Part shown: positions 1-10,757 of the stretch, piece by piece
Numbering within the stretch: the first letter of the stretch is position 1
Layout of the letters: the number at the start of each line of letters is the position of its first letter
Source: Channallabes apus
Lineage: Eukaryota > Chordata > Actinopteri > Siluriformes > Clariidae
Direction: 5' to 3'
Assembly: GCA_030522415.1 (NCBI GenBank)
Contig: CM060115.1
Coordinates: 10,976,491-11,040,490 of the forward strand
Length of the DNA stretch: 64,000 nt
Notes under the pieces: model-generated
Database searches by the model: none
Told to the model about the DNA's origin: nothing
The model's input: only the letters and a program-made list of their open reading frames with translations
Program-made: the position numbers and the translations under genes

Positions 1-153
1 AAATCAGCTTTTCGTTTCCCTTGATTGCACATGCTAATAGTGTCGCGGTGGGATTTAGCCTTTCTTTCATCTCTAGCTAAGATAGTAATGCAGCAGCGCT
101 TTGGTCTTTTAGATGTTTACCTCGTCATCTTTACACTCTTCAAGGCCTCAACC

Positions 154-184
<31 letters not shown>

Positions 185-399
185 CCACTGGCTAATAACT
201 AGCCAAGTTACAGTATGTCTCTGTTGTACAGTGCAAATGCTTTGAAGGGCTGCATTGCATTTTGGGACTTTGAGTCCAACATTTCCATGCACTGGATTTC
301 TCATTAACATGGGAAAAAAAACTTAATGAACCCCATTGTCCTTTGTACTGTAGCAGCGCTATAAATACCAACACAATAAACACATATTAACATATAAAC
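1..399. other. Raftlin intron, 5' edge of window
   Basis: Non-coding sequence at the upstream edge, within the intron that precedes the first visible raftlin exon. It holds a run of 19 C at 152-170 followed at once by (AC)7 at 171-184. I see nothing else recognisable; the short open frames carry no family motif. Confidence 0.6.
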
Positions 400-775
400 A
401 TTCATTCATTCATTCATTCATCTTCTATACCGCTTAATCCTGTGTTCAGGGTCGCGGGGGACCTGGAGCCTATCCCAGGAGACTTCGGGCACTAGGTGGG
501 GTACACCCTGGACAGGGTGCCAATCCATCGCAGGGCACACACACATACACACACACACACCCAATCACACACTACGTGCAATTTAGGAATGCCAATTAGC
601 CTAACCTGCATATCTTTGGACTGTGGGAGGAAACCGGAGTACCCGGAGGAAACCCACCAAGCACGGGGAGAACATGCAAACTCCATGCACACAGAGACTG
701 GAATCGAGCCTGGCCGGGGAATCGAACCCAGACCCTAGAGGTGCAAGGCGACAGTGCTAACCATTACACCAACAC
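400..775 (-). mobile_element. SINE-A, near full length
   Basis: tRNA-derived SINE in reverse orientation. The (ATTC)n tail is at 400-420 and the tRNA-like head at about 700-775. Read on the minus strand it has a B box like GGTTCGATTCC and then a body shared almost word for word with the copies at 33572-33959 and 58423-58788. An internal (CA)n stretch is at 538-560. The sequence shows the structure; assignment to a named teleost family is not possible from sequence alone. Confidence 0.85.
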
Positions 776-1086
776 TGAACATACAGTATCCTGGATATTC
801 CAATGTATTCCCAAATGTGTTAAATGTGTTTAAGTGTAAAAATATTTCTAAAGTCATACATTTAACCATTTTATCAGATGTGATACTAAAGAAGGGTCTA
901 TTAACCCCAGCACATTAATTGTCATCTTTCTTTGATAAGTCCTGCACTTAACCATCTTTTGGAACCATCTTTTTTTTTACTACAGTACTTACTATTCAAA
1001 CAGGGTTTTTTTAAAAATTGAGACAAATTTTGACCTTCTTAGGGCTGAATATTAATAATGGATTTTTTTTCTCTGTACATACTGTA

Positions 1087-1130
<44 letters not shown>

Positions 1131-1667
1131 TACCTTGACCTCTAGCACCCCTTTTTCCACTTGATGGTTTAGACTTTACTGGTTTCTCTGGTGTCCCGCT
1201 GTTTTATTCTGTGAGCATCCTCTGAAAAAGTCAAGGTCAGGTGCAAAAAAAAAAAAAACAGGCTAAAAAATATGCTATTTGTTCCGGGTCTGAAAACCTC
1301 ACGCATGTCAATGAATAAAGAAACGGTCATCATCTACGACACGTTGCTCTTTTGTTATCATGTCAATGTAATATATCATTATTTATATATAATATATAAT
1401 TGATATATTAGGCAACTACTCATTAAACAATAGTTTAAGCCGCTTAATATAATAACCTCACAATGTTAATAATAGAAGATATGGTAATAATTTATTAATT
1501 TTGCAAACTGTTTACAAAAATGTAGTATTGTTATAACTAGTAACTTTAATAGGTTCCTTTTAACTACAACCAAAAAAACATTATTCATTAATTATTTCTA
1601 AATCCATTGTACATGAACATCATATCATTAGCCGTGCTCATATCCAGCACAACAGCACTCTGTATTG
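776..1667. repeat. AT-rich intron with (GT)n microsatellite
   Basis: A (GT)n run occupies about 1089-1129 and an A-run about 1245-1258. The remainder is AT-rich intron (for example TATATAAT repeats near 1380-1400) with no exon or element I recognise. Confidence 0.6.
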
Positions 1668-1740
1668 TGGCATGGTGGTGTAACAGTTGACACTGTGGCC
1701 TCGCACTTCCAGGGTCGAGGGTTCGAGTCCTGCCTTGGGT

Positions 1741-1779
<39 letters not shown>

Positions 1780-1842
1780 CTCCCCGTGCTTGGTAGGTTT
1801 CCTCCCACAGTCCAAAGATACTGTATGCTGATTAGTATGCAA
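1668..1842 (+). mobile_element. SINE-A fragment, plus orientation
   Basis: Head and part of the body of SINE-A. It has a TGGTGTAACAG A-box-like stretch near 1675, a B box GGTTCGAGTCC near 1719, an internal (TG)n expansion at 1743-1778, then the TTCTCCCCGTGCTTGG body. It stops after the ACAGTCCAAAGATA segment, so the 3' third and tail are missing. Confidence 0.75.
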
Positions 1843-2388
1843 TATAGCAGACGAATCAACAATAACACGATGACCTATAAAATCCTTCTTAACCATTTAA
1901 TAATTACGCAAATCAAATTATTTAAATGGTTATTTTATGACTGTCAACGTCTTTAAAAATATAATGGAGCTTGCTAATCATAAAGGAAAATGTATAAATG
2001 CAAAATACATTTTAAACCATGCCTAAAAGTCCAAATGTATAATTCTCTACAGTACGTCTTCAAATACAACAGTAAAACAATAAAACCAGTAGGAGGGAAT
2101 GCAGGCTGTCATCGTTAATAAATCAGTAACCTGAATTTTAATGACTTCTAAACATAAATGCCATCCCACACTGATGATAAGTATTGTTTGTTTGTTTGCT
2201 TGTTTCATTTTCGCTCAGAAACTAATTACCTGGCAACTAATTACCTGGCTTGAAAAAGTCAACAGAAGCTCTAAATGAAAAAAAAAAAAAAAAAACATTT
2301 CTTCATTTTTTCTATTGTGATTATTAGAAGGCGGCATCAGGGGGCATTGGTTGCAGCCAAACAATTATTTTAATTTTTTACTGTTATA
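1843..2388. other. AT-rich intron, nothing recognised
   Basis: No exon, repeat family or long open frame is recognisable. An A-run lies at about 2278-2296. Confidence 0.5.
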
Positions 2389-2390
2389 TA

Positions 2391-4006
2391 CAGTGGTGTG
2401 AAAAACTATTTGCCCCCCTCCTGATTTCTTATTCTTTTGCATGTTTGTCACACAAAATGTTTCTGCTCATCAAACACATTTAACTATTAGTCAAAGATAA
2501 CACAAGTAAACACAAAATGCAGTTTTTAAATGAGGGGTTTTATTATTTAGGGAGAAAAAAATCCAAACCTACATGTCCCTGTGTGAAAAGTAATTGCCCC
2601 CTGAACCTAATAACTGGTTGGGCCACCCTTAGCAGCAATAACTGCAATCAAGCGTTTGCGATAACTTGCAACGAGTCTTTTACAGCGCTCTGGAGGAATT
2701 TTGGCCCACTCATCTTTGCAGAATTGTTGTAATTCAGCTTTATTTGAGGGTTTTCTAGCATGAACCGCCTTTTTAAGGTCATGCCACAACATCTCAATAG
2801 GATTCAGGTCAGGACTTTGACTAGGCCACTCCAAAGTCTTCATTTTGTTTTTCTTCAGCCATTCAGAGGTGGATTTGCTGGTGTGTTTTGGGTCATTGTC
2901 CTGCTGCAGCACCCAAGATCGCTTGAGCTTGAGTTGACGAACAGATGGCCGGACATTCTCCTTCAAGACTTTTTGGAAGACAGTAGAATTCATGGTTCCA
3001 TCTATCACAGCAAGCCTTCCAGGTCCTGAAGCAGCAAAACAACCCCAGACCATCACACTACCACCACCATATTTTACTGTTGGTATGATGTTCTTTTTCT
3101 GAAATGCTGTGTTACTTTTACGCCAGATGTAACGGGACACGCACCTTCCAAAAAGTTCAACTTTTGTCTCGTCGGTCCACAAGGTATTTTCCCAAAAGTC
3201 TTGGCAATCATTGAGATGTTTTTTAGCAAAATTGAGACGAGCCTTAATGTTCTTTTTGCTTAAAAGTGGTTTGCGCCTTGGAAATCTGCCATGCAGGCCG
3301 TTTTTGCCCAGTCTCTTTCTTATGGTGGAGTCATGAACACTGACCTTAATTGAGGCAAGTGAGGCCTGCAGTTCTTTAGATGTTGTCCTGGGGTCTTTTG
3401 TGGCCTCTCGGATGAGTCGTCTCTGCGCTCTTGGGGTAATTTTGGTCGGCCGGCCACTCCTGGGAAGGTTCACCACTGTTCCATGTTTTTACCATTTGTG
3501 GATAATGGCTCTCATTGTGGTTCGCTGGAGTCCCAAAGCTTTAGAAATGGCTTTATAACCTTTACCAGACTGATAGATCTCAATTACTTTTGTTCTCATT
3601 TGTTCCTGAATTTCTTTGGCTCTTGGCATGATGTCTAGCTTTTGAGGTGCTTTTGGTTTACTTCTCTGTGTCAGGTAGCTCCTGTTTAAGTGATTTCTTG
3701 ATTGAAACAGGTGTGGCAGTAATCAGGCCTGGGGGTGACGACAGAAATTGAACTCAGGTGTGATAAACCACAGTTAAGTTATTTTTAACAAGGGGGGCAA
3801 TCACTTTTTCACACAGGGCCATGTAGATTTGGAGGTTTTTTTCTCCCTTAATAACGTAAACCTTCATTTAAAAACTGCATTTTGTGTTCAATTATGTTAT
3901 CTTTGACTAATAGTTAACGGTTTTTGATGAGCAGAAACATTTAAGTGTGACAAACATGCAAAAGAATAAGAAATCAGGAAGGGGCAAATAGTTTTTCACA
4001 CCACTG
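2391..4006 (-). mobile_element. Tc1-like transposon, copy 1 (family with long TIRs)
   Basis: Complete DNA transposon of 1,616 bp. Both ends read CAGTGGTGTGAAAAACTATT inward, and both are flanked by TA (2389-2390 and 4007-4008), the Tc1/mariner target duplication. The terminal inverted repeats are long and imperfect, about 210 bp each (2391-2600 and 3797-4006). Each also carries an inner GTGTGAAAA..GATTGCCCCC block resembling the tip, as in Tc1 elements whose transposase binds two sites per end. The transposase lies on the minus strand and is broken by one stop. A second copy in opposite orientation is at 49698-51311. Confidence 0.95.
2607..3629 (-). pseudogene. Tc1-like transposase, one nonsense codon
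   Basis: On the minus strand the frame runs from an ATG at 3629 to a stop at 2607, 340 codons, the usual Tc1 transposase length. It has an N-terminal paired-like helix-turn-helix region (YKAISKALGLQRTT), an SGRPTKITPRAQRRL linker and a DDE domain: first Asp in LWTDETKVELFG, second Asp in QQDNDPKHTSK, Glu in SPDLNPIEMLW. The only lesion I see is near 3490, where a Gln codon (CAA in the sister copy at 49698-51311) is TAA, after residue W of the IIHKW motif. Everything downstream stays open (289 residues from the next Met). Function in life would be cut-and-paste transposition; this copy should be dead unless the stop is read through. Confidence 0.93.
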
Positions 4007-4008
4007 TA

Positions 4009-4796
4009 TGTTATACATATACAGATATGTGTGGAAAATGTGTGGAAGCTACTTCTGAAGTTTATGCAACATGCAAGTGACCAACCTTGCCTGGCTAAAA
4101 AATTTCAAGTTGCTAACTTCTGCCGTTTTGTAGAGATGATGTACTATGTGCCGCAAAAATGGCCATTTTGCATGTATTAATATGAAATATATGCAATATA
4201 TTATTATAATTATTATAATAATATTATTTTATTATAATAATTATTATTATAATATATTATAATAATATGAAAAATTATTAATATTTTTTATGAGTATTGA
4301 TACTAAAATGAGTTTAAGCTTCTAGAAGCACATGACCTGTAAAAATTGTTGTTTAAATTGTTTTGTTTTTTTTTTGTAAAAATTAAAAAATAATAATAAT
4401 AATTGTAGTGTCGGTAACCATATCAAATTCATGTTGCAATATCTTAACAATCTTACATTTTAGAATAATGCACTTTTTCAGGTTTGTCTTTTTACATGAA
4501 ATGTCAATTGGCCAAGTTTCATCTGAATGACAGTTAAGATTGCAAGAATTTTATTCATTTAATTTAAAGTTACGGACACTAAAACATAAAAGAGCTTGAA
4601 ATTGTATTTAACAATTGTATTTCTTTTTACTTGATAAAAATATAAACGTATATGCATATTTACAAAAAAAAAAAGCATGGATCAGGAGATAAATAAATAA
4701 ATATTAATGGAAATTAGTGTTACGGTATATGATTCAATCTGAAAATTCACATTTTCACCAGGGTGAGACACTTTTTAGCACCAATACCATGTTTTC
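4009..4796. other. AT-rich intron
   Basis: Very AT-rich. A self-complementary ATTATAAT/ATTATTAT stretch lies at about 4195-4280 and could fold. No coding signal or known element is seen. Confidence 0.5.
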
Positions 4797-4953
4797 TCTG
4801 TCTGACCTCCAGGGTCAGGGCTTGGATTCTCACCTTTAGTTTATGGGGGGAAAAGGTTTGCATGTTCTCCTCATGCTCGGTGGATTTCCCACAATGCAAA
4901 TTGTAGACTGATTGTTGGTTCTAAATTGGCCATAGTGTACAGTATGATTGGGT

Positions 4954-4988
<35 letters not shown>

Positions 4989-5117
4989 GTTGTTCCCTGT
5001 GATGGAGCGGCACTTCATCCTCGGTTTGTGCCTGAAGTTCTGTGGTGTAGACTCCAGGACCGCTCCGACCCCACACTGGAAAATCAATATAGATAATGGA
5101 TGGATGGATGGATGGAT
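4797..5117 (+). mobile_element. SINE-A, old diverged copy
   Basis: Head (CTGACCTCCAGGGTCAGGG) followed by degraded body motifs: TTTGCATGTTCTCC at 4857, AATTGGCCATAGTG at 4924, (TG)n at 4960-4988, and a (GGAT)n tail at 5098-5116. Identity to the young copies is low, so this is an old insertion or a related subfamily. Confidence 0.65.
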
Positions 5118-5807
5118 CAATAATTACAAGCCTGTAAACAAGCAGCTTTTCTCCTGATCTTAATTAAAACATTCAAATCATTGTTTTTTACACTTGATGA
5201 GTATATAAAGATAATTAGCTCACGTTAGTAGTAATTATTATTTTAATTAATATCACTAATACGTATTTAATTCGAAAGCTCTGGTGTTAAATGTACGTAT
5301 ATTACCTATTAAAACAACAGTATTGTATTATGAACAGATGCATTTATTGACAGGTTAGCCTTCATAGACTAATACATCAATTACTGTAATAATAAATTAT
5401 TCGTACTGTATGTACCTGATATTGTAGTAGTAAGCAATAAAAGTGTTCGTCCTTTAATTAAATCTGTGTATAAGTTCAATCAATGTGAAAAGCCTGTTCC
5501 CGCAACAGTACCTTCATGTGTATTATGAATTATGGCACTGATATTGTTATTGACCTGACTACGACTCAATTAGTAGTTTTCTCTAAATTATGTATAATCA
5601 TCCCTACTGCTTTCAGTCCATTTTAATTAACTTCCTTTAATTTAATTTTAATGACTACTCTACTTATCATGTCATTTTCTAAAGTCTAATTTGGAAATCG
5701 TGGTCTTTGTTAAATAGTTTTTTACTCCATTTTAGTGATAACTGCACTTGTAGAAGTCTCACTTGCTTATTCTCTATGAGGTGAATGCATGACCTCTTGA
5801 TTTCCAG
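5118..5807. other. Intron 3' end before first visible exon
   Basis: AT-rich intron with no recognisable element. It ends in the weak pyrimidine tract and CAGCAG acceptor of the exon at 5811. Confidence 0.5.
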
Positions 5808-5810
5808 CAG

Positions 5811-6048
5811 ATTCAGGACGCAGCCGACCAGGGCATCTTGTTTTCCGGCTTCATCCAGGAACCGGCCGGCCTCCATCCTCGCGTCACATCACGAGGACTT
5901 GGAGAAGCGTCCCTGTCTTTGCACTCGAGTCCGAGTTCACTACGGTGCTCCGAGCTCACGGCGAGCCCGAGTCACCAGGGAGAGAGCGGAGCAGAAGACT
6001 GGGCCGCAGAAGGAGAGACGGAAGAGCCGAAAACGTCTAGAGATACAG
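5811..6048 (+). CDS. rftn1: Raftlin (rftn1-like), first visible coding exon
   Basis: Raftlin is a vertebrate protein anchored on the inner plasma membrane by N-terminal acylation. It is known from lipid rafts, B-cell receptor signalling and TLR3/TLR4 uptake; that role comes from the family, not from this sequence. This exon starts in phase 0 with IQDAADQGILFSGFIQ, matching the raftlin segment IQEAASQGLKFVGVIPQ that closes its conserved N-terminal region. It then gives a Ser/Glu-rich linker that is poorly conserved in the family. It ends in phase 1 at a GT donor (6049-6050). The acceptor is a CAGCAG pair, so 5808 is an alternative start adding one Gln. The seven visible exons join without a frame break to 461 residues. 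Fish may have two paralogs (a/b); I cannot tell which this is. Upstream exons, including the acylation site, are outside the window. Confidence 0.88.
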
Positions 6049-6128
6049 GTGTGATGATGCTGGTGTTTGTGGGAGTTTTGGTGTTGTTGGATGGAAGTTA
6101 CAATAAGAAACCCAATCTGTTGTCACAG

Positions 6129-6275
6129 GTGGAGATGCTCTCTCAGAAGTGATGTCCACTGTTTCCAAATCTGAGTGTTGTGATGAAGAGCAGGAAGACC
6201 CACCATCGACCAACAACAAGGCCAAAGACAAGGAAGGGAATGATAAACCCAGCAGGCCCTCTCTAGGCAAATGTG
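6129..6275 (+). CDS. rftn1: Raftlin (rftn1-like), second visible exon (linker)
   Basis: The exon follows an intron of only 80 bp (6049-6128; GTGTGATG...TGTCACAG). It is read in phase 1-to-1: the split Gly codon is completed by GT, giving GGDALSEVMSTVSKSECC and a polar, Lys/Glu/Asp-rich stretch ending SLGKCG. The donor is GTGAGG at 6276. It lies in the variable linker between the two conserved raftlin regions, so the support is not residue conservation. It rests on the correct splice sites, the open frame, and exact phase match to the exons on both sides. Confidence 0.8.
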
Positions 6276-7639
6276 GTGAGGAGCTGATTTGTTGGAAATT
6301 CTCCTGGTGAAGCACGGTGGTGGTAGCATCATATTCAGCATTACCATGAAGACACTTTTGGTTGTTTCTATACCATTGTATACCATTTTTACCCAATCTC
6401 TGTAATTTGGAGTCCCTTTGGTTTCTTGTTGCTCAAATATTTATGCAAGATTTTTATTCAAGGACCCAATTTGAGGTAACGCAGGAAACTAAGAAAGTTG
6501 TGTCATCTGTAAAAGTAAAAGTTAAGTTATTTAAATTTAAGCTTACGATCAAATATTTGGATAATTTCCCAACATTTAAACTTTTCAACATCGCCCAAAC
6601 ACGCCGGGTAGACGTGCGACAGATTTGCATCGCTTTGCCTCTGCGTTTCTAAAGAACACGCATAGGGTTTTAGATCAAGCCTCGTTTGGACTGTTTTCAT
6701 TAAAAAAACCAGATGGCGGCTCTCGCTCTTGCTGTTTGTGCGAGAATCAGAAAACATGGCGTTGTTCATGCCGTATGCCCTGAAGTGTGAAACGAGGCAT
6801 GCTGGGATGCCTGGTGATCGGAGCTTGTGCTCCATCTGGGCGAGGAAGTGATCAAGTTGGAAATGGAGAAAGAGAAGTAGGAAGAGGAGGGGGGGTAGAA
6901 AGAGAACTCCCAGGGCTACCATCAGACCCCAGGCTCATAATCCCCTAGACGCTTAGCCTGGAGAAAATGTGATTGCGTGTGTTTTTGGTATTCAGTCATA
7001 TGTTTGCTCACGAGGTCACTAATTAGTAATGGAGGTGAAGTCGAGGTTTGCTCTAAAAGAGCAACAGAGAGGAAGTTCTTATCCAAGATTTTATCCAAAG
7101 CTCATCTGATATTCTGATATTTTTTGCAGGGGAAAAAAAAAATATGCCTATCTAAACATTTCTGAGGCTCTAAGCCTTTGAGAAGACAAAGGTCAAGGCT
7201 TTAGGGATTGTAGAAATGTGTTTTTCTGGACTGAAATAGTTCAGAGAGAAAAGATTAGGAAGGAATGCCAGTGACCCCGGCATGGTCCTGACAACATGCC
7301 GACAAATGTGATGGAGTCTAATTGTGTTCATGTGCTCGCTCTGTTGTTCACAGTGAGACCTCTGCACTTGACCAGCACTGTGGTCCAAAACTGTTATAAC
7401 AGTCCCACGCTAACTTCCCCTCAGTCGGTCCCTCAGGATACATGGTGTTCTCTGTCTGAATATCAGTTATATTAATATTTTATCAACTCAAGTGCCACTT
7501 GTTGGAGGAGCACTTACAGTTCAAAGGCATTATGATTACTTATTATAAAGCTTATGATTTAGCACATTTCATTTAAAAAATAATAAGGGACAAAATACGT
7601 TATGGAACTTGATGGAATTTCACATGCTCTTCACGGGTT
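6276..7639. other. Raftlin intron, unique-looking sequence
   Basis: Start of a 4.3-kb intron. No repeat family or exon is recognised. A purine-rich patch (GAAAGAGAAGTAGGAAGAGG) lies near 6870. Confidence 0.5.
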
Positions 7640-7815
7640 CATGTCCTGTATTCAGGATGGCGGTGACCTGGAGCCTATCCCAGGAGGCTTACTGTAGGGC
7701 ACGAGGCGGGGTACACCAATCCATCGCAGGGTGCCAATCCATCGCAGGGCACACATACACACACTCATACACTCATTCACACACTACGGGGAATTTGGGA
7801 ACGCCTCTCAGGTGT
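7640..7815 (-). mobile_element. SINE-A fragment, reverse
   Basis: Contains the 3' half of SINE-A in reverse: GGTGACCTGGAGCCTATCCC at 7661, GGTACACC, and a short duplicated CAATCCATCGCAGGG (7715-7748), then CACACATACACACACTCAT and GGGAATTTGGGAACGCC. The head is missing. Confidence 0.75.
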
Positions 7816-8739
7816 AAATCATTGCGTAAATTAATAAGTGAAAGTGTATATACAGTATAGGGCACTATACAGTAATGAACCGGTCTGTTCCATCCTAATA
7901 ACCAGTTTTCCCCAGGATAGGCTCAGGAATCCACAACATCCTGAGCAAAGCCATTACTGAAGCTAAAGAAATGAAGTTAATAAATGGAGCTCATTACCAG
8001 AGCATGTTTACTAGCTGTTTAGCTAGCTAGGCAGAAAATCTGAGACTGCACACTCTTAAGGGTACTTCAGTGGACCTCTTCGGGAACCGTTAAAGATTGT
8101 ACATTAAGAGAGTGTTTACCTATTAGAAAGGGATCCAAGCATGTCATTTTATTAGGATAAGAACCTTTTAGTTTTTTTAATCCTAGGAACTTTAACCAAT
8201 GAAGACCAGTTAACAATACCAAAAAGATTAGATTTTCTATCATTTCTATAATTTTCTATAATGACAGATGTTCCTTCAATAACAGCATAAAAACTAATTT
8301 TACCTCATTACTGTATAGTGCAAACTTGGCAAGTTTTGTAAAAAAAAAAAAAAATAAAAATTAAGACCTAGCAAGAACCTTGTGTCCTTAGAAAATTTAG
8401 AACCTTTAATGTTTCTTCAGGTGTTTCTCTTAGATGAGACGCTTAAAGGTTCTAAATAGATACATTGTTCTAAGCACTACTCTTGTTCGGACCTAAGACC
8501 ATAATACGTATGAATTAAAAATAATAAAGTAAATTATAATAATTACATTTATTAATTAAGATAATAATGCAATAAAATGCATTTTAAACTCCTCACAATT
8601 TAAACAATGTTAAAGTTAAAAAGAATGAGAATAACAATACAATAATAAAAAAAAAGGGTTCTTAGCATTAACAAATGTTTCCAAACATGTTGCCTGGCCA
8701 AACATTCTAAGATTGCTTTTAATCACCTTTAGCTTTTAA
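7816..8739. other. Raftlin intron, AT-rich
   Basis: No recognisable gene or repeat family. A-runs lie at about 8340-8354 and 8647-8656. Confidence 0.5.
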
Positions 8740-9310
8740 TACGACACACAACATGGTGTCCAGTCCATGTGTGAAAATGATTCCTCATGCACCCGGGACC
8801 ACACTTTCACAATTTGTGTTCTGGAATAGGCCTATTCCATCAGGAAAGAAAAAACACATAGATGTGATAATCTGGTCATGCGTTACATTCAGGTCGTCAG
8901 CTGACTTGATTTTATTGCCACATAACGTTGCTGAGCCTAGACCTGAGCAACTGAAGCAACCCCAGATCATAACACTGCCTTCATAGTCTTGTACAGCGGA
9001 CACTATGCATGATGTCTCTGGAATAGGATCAATCAGGACTTTGACCTTTATCTATCACTCCAAAGTCCAATCTCTGTGCTCCCTAACAAATTGAAGCATT
9101 TTTTTTTTCTGATGTGACAAGTGGATTTCTTATGGCCACACAGCTGTTTAGTCCCAATCCTGTGAGTTCTTATCACAGTGTACAGTATGCATATGGAAAT
9201 GCTATCCCGTCCTAATGTGTCGAAGGTTCTTAATCCATTTCCAGTAGCTCCAAATCTCCTTAGCTTTATGCAGCCCAATAATTCCCCACTTGTTGACTTT
9301 TTTTTGGCCC
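8740..9310 (-). pseudogene. Relic of a third Tc1-like transposase
   Basis: On the minus strand a degraded Tc1-type catalytic region is visible. An open stretch of 72 residues (9003 to 8785) reads GSVMIWGCFSCSGLGSATLC, the conserved GG-VMVWGCFS block that follows the first catalytic Asp. A fish-Tc1-like SADDLNV..QIITSM segment follows it, then FFFPDGIGLFQ before the second Asp region. Sequence at 9040-9310 resembles the upstream part of the same protein but is full of stops. No terminal repeats are recognised. The family differs from the elements at 2391 and 59521. This is a dead, old copy. Confidence 0.7.
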
Positions 9311-9730
9311 GGCACAGTTCTTGGAAGCCTTTCTAAATAGAAATCACTTTGTTGAAGTGTTCTACTGAGAACATTTTAGCCTTAAGAGTTAGCATTATTA
9401 GTGAAGCAGCTAAAGTCAAACGTAGCTCGTCATCTTGGCTTTTCTCACATTGTCGTTCGTTCTTTTGAGGTACGAGACGACTAAGAAGATTACCGATGTC
9501 AAAAGTTAAATCGGTGCGTTACGATGCCATCATTTCTGAGTGTCGTTGCGTTCAGAGTTGTGATATATGCACAGCTGGTCGTGGGATGAGGACTGTGACC
9601 GAGCTGTGAATTCGCTGACTGCCTGTCATAACGCTCATCCAGTGCTGAAGAGATGATTCATGCTTCAAACCAAGTTTGACAGAAAACCATAGCGAGGAAG
9701 GCCTGATGATTTCTGAGCATTTGCGTGTAC

Positions 9731-9761
<31 letters not shown>

Positions 9762-10553
9762 CACGCGTGGGCGGGAAACATCCTGTGCTAGATTTGCTTT
9801 GCACGGTCTTCAGAGAGACAGTAAATGGCTCGGACGTGGTCACTAGCGGTGCGAGCGGCGGCCCGCCAGAGCAAAAGTGCATCTCTATTTATCATTTCGG
9901 TCAAATATCCATTAGTTCCAATATAGATCTGAAAAATGCATGTGGGAGAGGTCGAGCTCGGCTGGATCGAAGCACACAAACTAATTCTTCATGGCCTATT
10001 TTAATCCATTAGATGCACTTTGTGCTTCTATATTTCAGACGTAAAAGCTAATTCAGCACAAAGAGAACGCAAAATCATATTGAGAAGAAGCAGACAGTCA
10101 CCCGGGGACTTCATGTCCTTATTTGAGCTGTGTACTGGGTTATCTGATTTAGCTAATTAGCTACCCTGCTTTGCTTTGCTTTGCTTTCTTTCGAATCTGA
10201 TAAATGAACTGCCGAACTGCATCTCAAGAGTAAACGTTAGCAAAGGAGGCAAGTGCCGCTTAGGAGATAACTGATTAGCCGTGAACCGCAGTAGATCCGG
10301 TTAGAAGTTGCTGAGTTATTATTTGGTGCTCATGCTACAGTAGCAGCTAGCTTTATTTTAGCGACAACTGAAATACAGAAATTGAAGGGAGAATATGGGA
10401 GTCTGTTTCTACTCAGCTTTCCTTTTCCTCGCTGTATTCCAAAACGAAAAATTTTTCTACTTTCCACTCTACTTTCCACTCGCTGCCTTTTCAAAACTTA
10501 TACAGTAGATAACGCCTGGGTTTTTTTTATTTTATTTTCCATATCATCGACAG
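9311..10553. other. Raftlin intron with short (TG)n
   Basis: (GT)n at about 9735-9761 and a GCTTT pentamer run at about 10167-10190. The part at 9840-10380 is less AT-rich and has TAATTAGCT-type motifs, but I see no positive evidence of a gene. Confidence 0.45.
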
Positions 10554-10757
10554 GTGCTGAACTTTTCGGCTTGTTTAACTACCCGGGTGGGCGTCCGCAG
10601 CCGCTGAAGTACTACACGGTGAAGGTGCCTCTACGGGTGCAGCCCGGTGACGAGGGCAGTCGCGCCATCGAGGCCCAATGGCTGGACCACATGACGCAAC
10701 ACTTTAACAACGGAAACTCGCTGGTCGATGGCTACTTCAGTCTGGGCAAAGACGACG
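10554..10757 (+). CDS. rftn1: Raftlin (rftn1-like), third visible exon
   Basis: A TCGACAG acceptor leads into a phase-1 exon. The split Gly is completed by GT, giving GAELFGLFNYPGGRPQPLKY and then YTVKVPLRVQPGDEG...AQWLDHMTQHFNNGNSLVDGYFSLGKDD. This matches raftlin's second conserved region, whose human form has IFTLFNKP..YPVTIPLHV..ANWLEHMSDHFRKGGMLVNAVFYLG. The WL(D/E)HM..HF motif fits raftlin-1 better than raftlin-2, which has WLELTTFYYKQG. It ends in phase 1 at GTGAGA. This is one of the best-conserved parts of the protein, so the call is firm. Confidence 0.95.

Noticed and set aside
492..738. Recurrent small proteins of the type [19 protein letters not shown], seen at many sites
   Set aside because: They are read-throughs of the SINE-A body in one frame or the other; SINEs of this kind do not encode protein.
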